DNA of 64,000 nt, taken from the NCBI RefSeq assembly GCF_000378145.1, contig NZ_KB899280.1, positions 186,001-250,000 of the forward strand, given 5' to 3'. Shown in pieces: positions 8,947 through 16,756 of this stretch. The notes under the pieces are model-generated. The model made no database searches and was not told the origin of the DNA. It saw only the letters and a program-made list of their open reading frames with translations. A program made the translations under genes and the position numbers. How positions within the stretch are numbered: position 1 is the stretch's first letter; every line of letters starts with the position of its first letter. This stretch comes from Saccharibacillus kuerlensis DSM 22868. GTDB taxonomy: Bacteria; Bacillota; Bacilli; Paenibacillales; Paenibacillaceae.

Positions 8947-9684
8947 TCATCTCACCACCGCTGTTTGCAGGAAGCTCTGCGTCTGAGGCTGCTGCGGATT
9001 CGTAAAGAACTGCTCGGCAGGCGCTTTTTCGATAATATTACCGTCATGCAGGAAAACGACCGTATCGGCGACTTCCCGGGCAAAGTTCATTTCATGTGTA
9101 ACGACAACCATCGTCATGCCCTCTTCCGCCAGTCCGCGCATCGTTCTCAGTACTTCCTCAACCAATTCGGGATCGAGTGCGGAAGTCGCTTCGTCGAACA
9201 GCATAATATCCGGCTTCATTGCCAGCGCCCGGGCAATGGCGACCCGCTGTTTCTGGCCGCCTGACAGTTTGCCAGGATAGACGTCCTCTTTTTCTTCCAG
9301 TCCCACTTTGAGCAGCAGTTCTTTCGCTTCGCGGATTGCCTGTTCCTTCGGCACTTTTTTGACCTGAACCGGAGCTTCGATGACGTTCTCCAGCACGGTC
9401 ATATGCGGGAACAGATTGAAATGCTGGAAGACCATCCCGACTTTCTCCCGGATCTTGTTGAGATCGTCGTTCTTGGGGTCTACAGCCTTGCCTTCAATAT
9501 AAATCTTGCCGCCGTTGTTTTCTTCCAAAAAATTCAGGCAGCGCAGCAGCGTACTTTTGCCGGACCCGCTGGCGCCGACCAGGCAGACGACTTCGCTTTC
9601 CTGCACAACCAGGTCAATGCCTTTAAGCACTTTCAGATCGCCGAACGATTTGACCAGTCCTTCCAGGCGAATCATTTCTTTCAT
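8947..9684 (-). CDS. Polar amino acid ABC transporter ATPase (GlnQ type)
   Basis: Cytoplasmic ATPase of a PAAT-family amino acid importer, 245 aa. Walker A GASGSGKST, Q-loop VFQHFNLFPHMTVLENV, signature LSGGQKQRVAIARAL, Walker B IMLFDEATSALDPE and the switch VVVTHEMNFA are all canonical for GlnQ/HisP. The ATG at 9684 follows GGGGGAT with good spacing; the upstream ATG at 9720 has no ribosome site. Third gene of the binding protein-permease-ATPase operon. Glutamine, cystine or arginine are possible substrates; sequence alone does not decide. Confidence 0.93.
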   Translation of the reverse strand: MKEMIRLEGLVKSFGDLKVLKGIDLVVQESEVVCLVGASGSGKSTLLRCLNFLEENNGGKIYIEGKAVDPKNDDLNKIREKVGMVFQHFNLFPHMTVLENVIEAPVQVKKVPKEQAIREAKELLLKVGLEEKEDVYPGKLSGGQKQRVAIARALAMKPDIMLFDEATSALDPELVEEVLRTMRGLAEEGMTMVVVTHEMNFAREVADTVVFLHDGNIIEKAPAEQFFTNPQQPQTQSFLQTAVVR

Positions 9685-9732
9685 CGGTTTATCCCCCGCT
9701 TTCGATTGATCAAATGGCATAACGATTGATGA

Positions 9733-10398
9733 TTAACGCTCGCTGATCGCCATCCGGCGTTCTACGGCGCGTACAATGAGTGTAAGCACACCGACCAGGA
9801 TGAGATAGTAGATCGCTACGATGAGCAGATACGTCATTTCATCGAAATTGTTGGAACCGAGCGTAGTGGCCACATTGAACAGCTCATTCATCGAAATGAA
9901 AGCAGCGAGCGAAGAATCCTTCAGTCCGATGATGAACTGGTTGCCAAGCGGCGGAAGAGCTCTGCGGAATGCCTGCGGGAGAATGATGCGCCGCATAGCC
10001 AACGAACGCTTCATACCGAGCGACGTTGCGCCTTCCATCTGTCCTTTGTCGATCGACTGGATGGAGCCGCGGAAGATTTCCGCAATGTAGGCACCGTTGT
10101 GGAAGGCGAGTGCCAACGAAGCCGCCCAGAAGTCAGGGATGAGGAACAGACCGCTGAGACCGAAATACAGGATAAAAATTTGTACGATCAGCGGCGTTCC
10201 GCGAATTAAGTAAATGTAAGCATCGGAGATCCAGGACAAGCCTTTGATCCGAGATAATTTGAGCAGTGCGAAGAACAGACCGATCACGATCCCGAGCAGG
10301 ATCGATACGACGGTCAGTTCGAGCGTCAGCAGCATAGCACGGGTCAGCAGCCCGCTGCTGCTTGCAAACGTTTGAAAAAACTCGGCAATTCCGTTCAT
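9733..10398 (-). CDS. Polar amino acid ABC transporter permease
   Basis: HisMQ-type permease of 221 aa with five predicted helices. The conserved YLIRGTPLIVQIF segment is present, as is the EAA-like loop EGATSLGMKRSLAMRRIILP that docks to the ATPase. It lies between the solute-binding lipoprotein gene (32 bp upstream) and the ATPase gene (48 bp downstream). A single permease gene suggests a homodimer. Confidence 0.93.
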   Translation of the reverse strand: MNGIAEFFQTFASSSGLLTRAMLLTLELTVVSILLGIVIGLFFALLKLSRIKGLSWISDAYIYLIRGTPLIVQIFILYFGLSGLFLIPDFWAASLALAFHNGAYIAEIFRGSIQSIDKGQMEGATSLGMKRSLAMRRIILPQAFRRALPPLGNQFIIGLKDSSLAAFISMNELFNVATTLGSNNFDEMTYLLIVAIYYLILVGVLTLIVRAVERRMAISER

Positions 10399-10430
10399 TC
10401 AGGCACGTCCCTTCTGTCAGGTATGAAATA

Positions 10431-11237
10431 CTACTCTGTTTCAGCAGCCTCAGGCTTGGTTGTAATGTCTTCTCCGAAGTACTCTTCGCTGATTCGTTTC
10501 AACGTGCCATCTTCACGCAGGTTCTCGAGCGCTTCGTTGATCCGTTCCAGCAGTACCGGGTTGTCCATAGGCACTACAACAGCCTGTTCGCTTCGTTCGA
10601 TCAGCTGACGTTCTGCGACTTCAATCCCTTCTTGGATGGACGTTCTTCCTGTGATGAAGTCTGTAATAACGGCATCGTGCCGACCATCGGCCAATGCTTG
10701 CAGAGCAGTAATGTCGCTGTCATACGTCTTCACGTTGCCCGTATAGCGCTTGGCAATGTCCAGGTAGCTTGTTCCTTTCGCAACGGCTATCTCCTTGCCT
10801 TGAAGATCGTCCGTCGTCTGGATCGGGCTGTCGGGACGGGTGAAGATCTGAGGTCCCGAATAATAATACGGCGTAGAGAACAGGACATGCTTTGACCGAA
10901 GATCATTAATCGTTAGGCTGGCGACTGCAGCATCCGCACGTCCATTTTTGACCCCTTCCACCAGTCCGACCATCTTCATCCGCTTCGGTACCGGCTTGAC
11001 GCCGAGTTCTTTGGCAATCGCTTTGCCTACCTCGATATCGAAGCCTGACATGGTCAAATCGTTGTTCAAATAGCTGAACGGGCGAAACTCGCCGGACGCT
11101 GTGAACACGAACTGGTCATTGTTCAGCAGCCCCGTTCCTCCTGCGGTCCGTTCGCTTCTTCCGCAGCCTGATATCGTCAGGACAATCAGTGCTGCGACGA
11201 GCAGAAGAACGCTCATTCTTTTTCTCTTGGTGAGCAT
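10431..11237 (-). CDS. Amino acid ABC transporter substrate-binding lipoprotein
   Basis: Family 3 solute-binding protein, 268 aa. The N-terminal signal MLTKRKRMSVLLLVAALIVL ends in the lipobox TISGC, so it should be lipid-anchored outside the membrane. The fold is marked by FRPFSYLNNDLTMSGFDIEV near the N-terminus and DLQGKEIAVAKGTSY in the second lobe. Promoter-proximal gene of the operon; AAAGGAG precedes the start. The ligand is not predictable from sequence. Confidence 0.92.
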   Translation of the reverse strand: MLTKRKRMSVLLLVAALIVLTISGCGRSERTAGGTGLLNNDQFVFTASGEFRPFSYLNNDLTMSGFDIEVGKAIAKELGVKPVPKRMKMVGLVEGVKNGRADAAVASLTINDLRSKHVLFSTPYYYSGPQIFTRPDSPIQTTDDLQGKEIAVAKGTSYLDIAKRYTGNVKTYDSDITALQALADGRHDAVITDFITGRTSIQEGIEVAERQLIERSEQAVVVPMDNPVLLERINEALENLREDGTLKRISEEYFGEDITTKPEAAETE

Positions 11238-11347
11238 ATATGCATCTCCTTTCCTTGCTGACTCAAGATTTACTTACCCAAACTGTTGGAAGGAACTCAC
11301 TCCAATTTCCAGAGATTTCTCTGTACGACAAATCAAAAGCGCGAAAA

Positions 11348-11374
11348 AAACCGTTATCGCAAGCGATACGGTTT
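11348..11374. terminator. Terminator between the 11.4-14.2 kb island and the amino acid operon
   Basis: AAACCGT-ATCGC pairs with GCGAT-ACGGTTT around AA, with a single bulged T. Seven T follow on the reverse strand and a T-rich run on the forward strand. It ends reverse-strand transcription from the island. Confidence 0.8.
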
Positions 11375-11404
11375 ATTATTTTTTCTGTTATAGGCATCTG
11401 TGGA

Positions 11405-11542
11405 TCAAAAAGTAAGGCGATCTTCTAATCGATCTGCGAGCGTAGAAGGTTCTTCCTGCTCCAGCCACTCTTCAATCGTGACCCGAAGAGCAGTCATATG
11501 CAAAGCAACGAGAAAACGGAGATCGTTATACAAGATTCCGAA
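11405..11542 (-). pseudogene. C-terminal remnant of a TetR-family regulator
   Basis: Directly after the stop codon of the 11543-12574 gene, 45 further codons run in the same frame to a TGA at 11405. They include LRFLVALHMTALRVTIEEWL and end EPSTLADRLEDRLTF. The pattern (a helix, then an aromatic-Leu helix with EEWL and an acidic tail) is like the final helices of TetR regulators. No start codon or DNA-binding domain remains. I infer that the rest was lost when the neighbouring genes arrived. The family assignment from 44 residues is tentative. Confidence 0.5.
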
Positions 11543-12574
11543 TTAAAGTTTGATTGTTTTTTCCGGAAACTCTGCGTAGTAATGCATCAGTTCGACAACG
11601 AGACTTCCGCTAAACGTATTGTCCACCGAACCGATCTCGCATATTCGACTCGTGAGTCCGTTATGTCCCACTTCACGGTCTGACTTAAAAAACATGACTG
11701 AATGCGAACTATTGGACGAATAAACCGGTTGGGCATCCAAATATTCTTTGGTATAAAAATTCAGCTGAACATTGCCTTCCGCTTCGTATTCGATCAGCGC
11801 CAGTTCTTTTCCTTTGGCACACACCGATTCAAGGTTTTCGATATACTGTTCTTTGAACTGCCTCCTCTCTTCATCCGTAAAATGCTGCAGATCGGGATTT
11901 TCCGGGATCTTCTCGGCTTCTTCCCAAATATCGTAGCGTGTCAATGCGTTGATATAGAAGAAACGATTTTTGTCATGAAGAGGATCGTAAAACGAATGCT
12001 TGATTTCTTTTTGCGAATCTCCGAATTGCAGCACGATCGGCTCGGTATGTATAGGGATCCTGCGAAAAGTACTGTTGAACTTCAACATGATATCCAGTTC
12101 TTTGTCCAAGTCCAGCTTAGGGAAAGGTTTGGAATTCTCCTGCTCGTAACAAGTTAGAAACAAACGTTCCAATTCAACTTCCGCAAAGCTCCCGAGTTCT
12201 AATCCCTTTTCGACGAAATGCTGCAGCCTCATATACATTTCATGGTCCTGTTCCCTAAAATATCTCGACTCTGAAGAATCGAAAGTCATAGTCTGGCCTT
12301 GAATGATCATTTTGGAAATATAATCTTGTTGACCATCGGAAATCATACTTTCTTGTAAATGATCGCGATTCGACAGGGGCTCTTCAGATCTGTGAACAAT
12401 CATTTCTTCATCCGAGCCTTCTGGCAATTTGCGCAGCGTCCACAGTCTATGGGTCTGCTGCTCCGATGTAATTGAAATCAGCAGGACGTCGGTATCATTG
12501 ATCTTGACCGAGCGGTTGATCAGGATTTCACGGTCGGGGAGCAGCATCGTCTCTTTCAAATCTTTTAGCCGCAT
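11543..12574 (-). CDS. Hypothetical protein, paralogue of the 12661-13689 product
   Basis: 343 aa, no family recognised. Soluble, charged, without a signal peptide or membrane segment. The N-terminal 52 residues (MRLKDLKETMLLPDREILIN onward) differ from the neighbouring paralogue at only about five positions, while the rest is clearly more diverged. Conserved blocks between the two include LGSFAEVEL, LDLDKELDI, HDKNRFFYI and the C-terminus FPEKTIKL/LPEKSIKL. RBS AAAGGAGG precedes the ATG. A hairpin in the 86-bp gap from the upstream paralogue may attenuate it. Codons look more A+T-rich than in flanking genes. Confidence 0.8.
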   Translation of the reverse strand: MRLKDLKETMLLPDREILINRSVKINDTDVLLISITSEQQTHRLWTLRKLPEGSDEEMIVHRSEEPLSNRDHLQESMISDGQQDYISKMIIQGQTMTFDSSESRYFREQDHEMYMRLQHFVEKGLELGSFAEVELERLFLTCYEQENSKPFPKLDLDKELDIMLKFNSTFRRIPIHTEPIVLQFGDSQKEIKHSFYDPLHDKNRFFYINALTRYDIWEEAEKIPENPDLQHFTDEERRQFKEQYIENLESVCAKGKELALIEYEAEGNVQLNFYTKEYLDAQPVYSSNSSHSVMFFKSDREVGHNGLTSRICEIGSVDNTFSGSLVVELMHYYAEFPEKTIKL

Positions 12575-12599
12575 AAGTGCCTCCTTTTTTTAAAAATAT

Positions 12600-12631
12600 A
12601 AAGGAATAAACGATTCTTCATCTATTCCTTT
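12600..12631 (-). terminator. Hairpin between the two paralogues (attenuator-like)
   Basis: Nine-bp stem AAAGGAATA / TATTCCTTT with a 14-nt loop, followed on the reverse strand by ATATTTTTAAA. It could lower expression of the downstream copy. The structure is seen; the role is inferred. Confidence 0.55.
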
Positions 12632-12660
12632 GCTCTATGAATTGAACGTAAAATTCTACA

Positions 12661-13689
12661 TTAAAGTTTGATACTTTTTTCCGGTAGTTCCACGTAATAA
12701 GACAGCAGTTCGACAATCAGATCCCCGTTAAACGTTTTGTCTATCCAATCGACTACGTCTTTTTGAATCCATAATCCGTTGGGACCACGGCGATCGGTTC
12801 TTAGAGACATAGACATAGCGAAGTTACCGGATAATGGCCGAGGCTTTGCGTCCAAATAACTTTTCGCATAAAAATTCAATCGGATATTGTCTTCTGCTTC
12901 GTATTCAACAAAAGCCAGATCCTCTTCTTTAGAACAAATTTCTTCATCGGCCTTAATATAGTGATCTTTGTAGTGCTGCCATTCTTCTTCGGTAACTCCC
13001 TGCGGCGTAGGCTTTTCTAATGCTTTTTGGATTTCTTCCTGAATATCATAGCGTTTCAATGCGTGGATATAGAAGAAACGATTTTTGTCATGAACGGAAT
13101 CGTAGAACGAATACTTAATTGATTTTTGCGAATCTCCCAATTCCAGCAGGATCGGTCCAGCATGTGTAGGGGCCTTAACAAAAGTGCTGCGGAACCTCAA
13201 AGTAATATCCAGCTCTTTATCCAAATCGAGATGGGGGAAAGGTTCGGAAGGGTCCTGCTCATAAAAAGTCAAAAATAAATACTTCAATTCCACTTCTGCA
13301 AAGCTTCCAAGCTCCAGTCCCCTTTCGATAAAATGCTGCAGCTTCATATACGTTTCGTGGTTCTGTTCCATACAATACCTCGACTCCCCACCATTGAAAG
13401 TCATAAGCTGGTCTTGAATGATCATCTTGAAGATGGAATCTTCTTGATCATTGAAAATCCTAGTCACTTCCACCCTTTCGCGATTGGAATAGGACTCTTC
13501 GGATTCGTATTGCGGTTTCTTTTCAAAATACGATTCCGGCAATTTGCTCAGTGTCCATAGCCTATGGGTCTGCTGCTCCGATGTGATCGAAATCAGCAGG
13601 ACATCGGTACCGTTGAGGTTGACCATACGGTTAATCAGAATTTCACGGTCGGGGAGCAGCATTGTTTCCTTCAGGTCTTTTAGACGCAT
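12661..13689 (-). CDS. Hypothetical protein, paralogue of the 11543-12574 product
   Basis: 342 aa, unrecognised. Near-identical to its neighbour over the first 52 residues, then roughly 50-60 percent by eye. Shared blocks include ESRY, LQHF, LELGSFAEVEL, HDKNRFFYI and YEAE. No catalytic motif, signal peptide or membrane helix is evident. It has an excellent ribosome site (AAAGGAGGTCCTT) that lies within a 25-aa ORF whose stop overlaps this start, so translation may be coupled. Second large gene of the island operon, after the 103-aa gene. A tandem duplication with later divergence is the simplest history. Confidence 0.82.
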   Translation of the reverse strand: MRLKDLKETMLLPDREILINRMVNLNGTDVLLISITSEQQTHRLWTLSKLPESYFEKKPQYESEESYSNRERVEVTRIFNDQEDSIFKMIIQDQLMTFNGGESRYCMEQNHETYMKLQHFIERGLELGSFAEVELKYLFLTFYEQDPSEPFPHLDLDKELDITLRFRSTFVKAPTHAGPILLELGDSQKSIKYSFYDSVHDKNRFFYIHALKRYDIQEEIQKALEKPTPQGVTEEEWQHYKDHYIKADEEICSKEEDLAFVEYEAEDNIRLNFYAKSYLDAKPRPLSGNFAMSMSLRTDRRGPNGLWIQKDVVDWIDKTFNGDLIVELLSYYVELPEKSIKL

Positions 13690-13757
13690 AAGGACCTCCT
13701 TTGTCTTGTTTCATCTCTTTCCCTTCTTTTGATCACTTCTTCTTTTGTGATTGGCAT
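13680..13757 (-). CDS. Possible 25-aa leader or microprotein
   Basis: Small frame MPITKEEVIKRRERDETRQR plus five residues, ending 10 bp inside the next gene. The ATG at 13757 is 9 nt after AAGGAG. The peptide is very basic, with a predicted helical KRRERDETRQRR core. Either a real small protein or a leader that couples translation to the 342-aa gene. The good ribosome site and stop/start overlap support translation; there is no homology evidence. Confidence 0.45.
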   Translation of the reverse strand: MPITKEEVIKRRERDETRQRRSLCV

Positions 13758-13812
13758 TTCATTCATCTCCTTGTAATACCAGATTTCTCAAAAGGAATCG
13801 TTCAAATCAGCC

Positions 13813-14124
13813 CTAGTGCGTTACATACAGCTTTATAGCTGATACCCGAGTGGCTTTGGTATTCTCAAACTCAATGATCACAGCAGCGTTATAGATGATT
13901 TTTCCAATCTGAACTTCTCCATTGGCTGCCCCTATTTTCCCGTGACTGATTGCATGTAAAATTCGAATTTCATCCGGTTCCTTTTCGAAAACTTCTCCAT
14001 ACCAGTGCAGCGTCATCCCTTCTTGATCTTCCTGTCCCGAGGCAGCCAGTATACGGATCGTAAAGTCTTCGACAAAAGCATTTTTGGAAGAGTTTTTGCA
14101 TGCGCCGCTTTTGATGATGTTCAT
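13813..14124 (-). CDS. Hypothetical 103-aa protein, first gene of the island operon
   Basis: No family recognised. 103 aa, soluble. It has a mixed strand pattern (FTIRILAAS, MTLHWYGEVF, VQIGKIIYNAAVIIEFEN) suggesting a small beta-rich domain. The start is supported by CAGGAGGGATAATT. A promoter-like pair and a 15-bp dyad sit just upstream. The genes downstream in the same direction are the 25-aa frame and the two paralogues, so it probably works with them. Confidence 0.7.
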   Translation of the reverse strand: MNIIKSGACKNSSKNAFVEDFTIRILAASGQEDQEGMTLHWYGEVFEKEPDEIRILHAISHGKIGAANGEVQIGKIIYNAAVIIEFENTKATRVSAIKLYVTH

Positions 14125-14138
14125 AATTATCCCTCCTG

Positions 14139-14190
14139 GTAGAAAGTTTCTACTTTACTCAATATGACTGCAAATAAAGCTTATGGTCAA
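14139..14190 (-). promoter_or_regulatory. Island promoter with operator-like dyad
   Basis: Reverse strand: -35 TTGACC (14185-14190), 17-bp spacer, -10 TCATAT (14162-14167). The 7-1-7 dyad GTAGAAAGTTTCTAC (14139-14153) follows at about the transcription start and just before the ribosome site. The position suits a repressor. The -10 is a weak match. Confidence 0.55.
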
Positions 14191-14273
14191 ATAAATGAAC
14201 AGCTTGGACGAGTTATATCCAAATAGAGGAAGAGAATCAAAGCAGTAATGAACAGCATTAAAGCAATAATGAA

Positions 14274-14313
14274 AAAGGCCGCGCAGAGCTATTGATAGCT
14301 CTGCGCGGCCTTT
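14274..14313. terminator. Terminator of the moeA-moaA operon
   Basis: Very stable perfect 16-bp stem GGCCGCGCAGAGCTAT / ATAGCTCTGCGCGGCC with a TG loop and flanking A/T tracts. The TTTTT on the reverse strand ends the molybdenum cofactor operon. Confidence 0.93.
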
Positions 14314-14364
14314 CATATGATATTGAACTGGGCTAAGGCTAGTGGGAATTTTCTATACAATCAA

Positions 14365-15387
14365 TCAACCGCCGATATACGACATGTTGATTTTTTTGCG
14401 ATTTTTCGCGGTCTGTTCCGTGCGTTCATCGGAATAACGGTCAGCCCGGCGTTCCCACACATCCACAATCGCGGACAAGATTTCTTCGTCATTCGCTCCG
14501 CCGCGCAGCATCGCTCTCAGATCGAATCCCGTCGAGGCAAACAGGCAGGTGTAGAAGATGCCGTTGGAGGACAGGCGCGCTCTTGTACAGGAGGAGCAGA
14601 ACGATTCGGACACCGATGTAATAAAGCCGACCTCGCTATCGGTTCCCTTGTAGTGATAACGCGAAGCGACTTCGCCGAAATAATCCGGTTCGACCGGTTC
14701 CAGTTCATGAGCGGCCTGAAGCTTGTCGTAGATTTCTTTTTTGGTTACGACCCGCTTGAAGCTCCAGCCGTTGTCATTGCCGACATCCATAAACTCGATA
14801 AACCGCAAAGTGATGCCACGCTCTTTGAAGTAGGCAGCCATAGGCAGAATTTCGCCGTCGTTGACCCCCTTCTGCACCACCATATTCACTTTGACATCGA
14901 AACCTATATCCCGGGCATGATCGATCTGCTGCAAAATAGGAGCCGAATCGATCCCGCGGCCGTTCAGCCGACCGAACAGCTCGGGATCCAGCGCATCCAG
15001 ACTGACATTCAAGCGCTGCAGACCCGCATCATGCAGAGGCTGCGCATGGGCACCGAGCAGCAGTCCGTTGGTTGTCAGTCCTACGTCTTCTATGCCGTCC
15101 ACTTTTAGAATCCGAGATACGAGATCCGGCACCCCCCGGCGCAGCAGCGGTTCACCGCCCGTCAGTCTGATTTTTTTCACTCCGATATTAGCGAAAAGTC
15201 GGGTCAGACGCTCAATTTCTTCAAACGTCAGAAGTTCACTTTTCGGCATAAAAGCGTAATCGTCTCCGAAGATTTCTTTGGGCATACAGTAGGTACAGCG
15301 AAAATTGCAGCGGTCGGTAACCGAGATGCGCAGATCGCGGATCGGCCGGCGAAGCCGGTCAATCGGCGTAGAGTTGTTGGGATTCAT
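14365..15387 (-). CDS. moaA: GTP 3',8-cyclase MoaA
   Basis: Radical SAM enzyme that starts molybdenum cofactor synthesis by converting GTP to 3',8-cyclo-GTP, with MoaC finishing the step to cPMP. 340 aa. The N-terminal cluster is Cys27, Cys31, Cys34 in [11 protein letters not shown]. The C-terminal cluster is CSSC followed by GIFYTC, and the essential C-terminal Gly-Gly is present (MSYIGG). The ATG at 15387 follows AGGAG. Last gene of moeA-mobB-moaE-moaD-mobA-moaA, 30 bp after mobA. Confidence 0.97.
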   Translation of the reverse strand: MNPNNSTPIDRLRRPIRDLRISVTDRCNFRCTYCMPKEIFGDDYAFMPKSELLTFEEIERLTRLFANIGVKKIRLTGGEPLLRRGVPDLVSRILKVDGIEDVGLTTNGLLLGAHAQPLHDAGLQRLNVSLDALDPELFGRLNGRGIDSAPILQQIDHARDIGFDVKVNMVVQKGVNDGEILPMAAYFKERGITLRFIEFMDVGNDNGWSFKRVVTKKEIYDKLQAAHELEPVEPDYFGEVASRYHYKGTDSEVGFITSVSESFCSSCTRARLSSNGIFYTCLFASTGFDLRAMLRGGANDEEILSAIVDVWERRADRYSDERTEQTAKNRKKINMSYIGG

Positions 15388-15417
15388 GGCATTCGCTCCT
15401 CTCCTGTCGCCTTCGCT

Positions 15418-16047
15418 TCAATCCGCGTCCGGCGTGTTGAAATTATGAAAAATACGGGGATCGTCGTGAAGCATAGAGGCGTTCACCCAGACGGTATTCA
15501 CTTCCGCCAGCAGCTTCATAACCGCCAGATTCCCGCTGCGCACACGTTCTTCCAGCCGTTCGGATAGATTGCTATGCCAGACGCTGAGCAGCGGAAGATG
15601 CGCATCTGCGGTACGGACTGCTGTAACATCGGCTTCCTCATGCATTTGTGCAATCTGAGCTAGACGACGACTCTGGTTAGGACCGATACGCGGCATGTCG
15701 CACGGAAGGACTACATATCTATCAGCAGGAACCTGCTGCATAACGGTGCAGATCCCCGCGAGAGGACCTTGGCCCATAATATCCGGAAGATCGGTACAGA
15801 CATCGTATGTTTGTGGAAAACGGCCGGCCAGTTCCTGACTGGACGAGACGATGACCGTATCGCAGGTTCCTGCCAGCGCTTCGTAAGCATGAACATGGAA
15901 TGGACGACCTTCGTATTCTGCAAAAGCTTTGGGTGAACCGTAGCGCCTTGACAGGCCGCCCGCCAGCAGAATGCCTACTGTCCGCTGTCCTGAATGAACA
16001 GCAGAGTCAGACTCTGTCTGCTGTCCTTGTCTTTCCTGCTTATTCAC
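15418..16047 (-). CDS. mobA: Molybdenum cofactor guanylyltransferase MobA
   Basis: NTP-transferase that attaches GMP to Mo-molybdopterin to give the bis-MGD type cofactor. 209 aa with the nucleotide-binding motif LLAGGLSRRYGSPKA and the LPCDMP metal site. The start is GTG at 16047, overlapping the moaD stop by 4 bp (GGGTGA). The GGAGG is embedded in the end of moaD, so reinitiation is likely. The presence of mobA implies a DMSO-reductase-family enzyme (nitrate reductase or formate dehydrogenase type) elsewhere in the genome. Confidence 0.93.
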   Translation of the reverse strand: MNKQERQGQQTESDSAVHSGQRTVGILLAGGLSRRYGSPKAFAEYEGRPFHVHAYEALAGTCDTVIVSSSQELAGRFPQTYDVCTDLPDIMGQGPLAGICTVMQQVPADRYVVLPCDMPRIGPNQSRRLAQIAQMHEEADVTAVRTADAHLPLLSVWHSNLSERLEERVRSGNLAVMKLLAEVNTVWVNASMLHDDPRIFHNFNTPDAD

Positions 16048-16277
16048 CCTCCGCTTACCGGCGGAATCAGCGCAGCAGTATCGCCATCCTGCAGCACATC
16101 TTCAGAGAGTGCGTATTCTTCGTTAATGGCTACGCGAACCGCATCCAGCGACAGATGTGGATATTTGCTGTTCACCCAGGCCGACAGCTCTTGGATCGTT
16201 TTGCCGGCCAGATCGGCTTCTTCCCGATCTGTTCCGGTCGCTTCACGAAGGCCTGCAAAATAAAAAATCGTAATCAT
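16044..16277 (-). CDS. moaD: Molybdopterin synthase small subunit MoaD
   Basis: Ubiquitin-like sulfur carrier, 77 aa, with the C-terminal Gly-Gly (PPVSGG) that is adenylated by MoeB and thiocarboxylated. With MoaE it turns cPMP into molybdopterin. It lies between moaE (17-bp gap) and mobA (4-bp overlap). Confidence 0.94.
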   Translation of the reverse strand: MITIFYFAGLREATGTDREEADLAGKTIQELSAWVNSKYPHLSLDAVRVAINEEYALSEDVLQDGDTAALIPPVSGG

Positions 16278-16294
16278 GACATCCCTCCTGCAAT

Positions 16295-16756
16295 TTATTC
16301 GGAATCCAGGCCTTTGTTTTCATTTGAAACGTCCGGCTTTTTCCGTTGGTCGCCGATCCATTCGGTTCCGTCTTCCCAAATTTCTTTTTTCCAAATGGGC
16401 ACCGATTCCTTGATTCGTTCGATCGCGTACTCGTTCGCTTCGTAAGCATCTCTGCGGTGCGGAGACGATACGGCAATCACAACCGCAATCTCGCCAATCT
16501 GCAGCTCTCCGATTCGGTGTGCGATAGCCGTCTTCGTTCCGGGCCACTTTTCTTCTATCTTTGCCCCAATCTTCGTCAACATTTTCTCGGCCATTGGGAT
16601 ATACGCTTCATAGGCCAGATACAGCGTTCGAATTCCCCGTGTCCATTCACGTACGTGACCGGTAAAGAGTGTCACCGCGCCTGCTTCCGGACGCAGGACA
16701 TAATCGGCGTAACGCTGCGGTTCAATCGGTTCCGTTACGATCTCATAAGCTTTCAT
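16295..16756 (-). CDS. moaE: Molybdopterin synthase large subunit MoaE
   Basis: Catalytic subunit of molybdopterin synthase, 153 aa. The conserved VTLFTGHVR, AHRIGELQIGE, VSSPHRRDAYEA and the lysine-bearing ERIKESVPIWKKE are present. I use the second of two adjacent ATGs (16756), 5 nt after AAGGAGG; the first (16759) is very close to it. The start overlaps the end of mobB by 14 bp. Confidence 0.95.
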   Translation of the reverse strand: MKAYEIVTEPIEPQRYADYVLRPEAGAVTLFTGHVREWTRGIRTLYLAYEAYIPMAEKMLTKIGAKIEEKWPGTKTAIAHRIGELQIGEIAVVIAVSSPHRRDAYEANEYAIERIKESVPIWKKEIWEDGTEWIGDQRKKPDVSNENKGLDSE

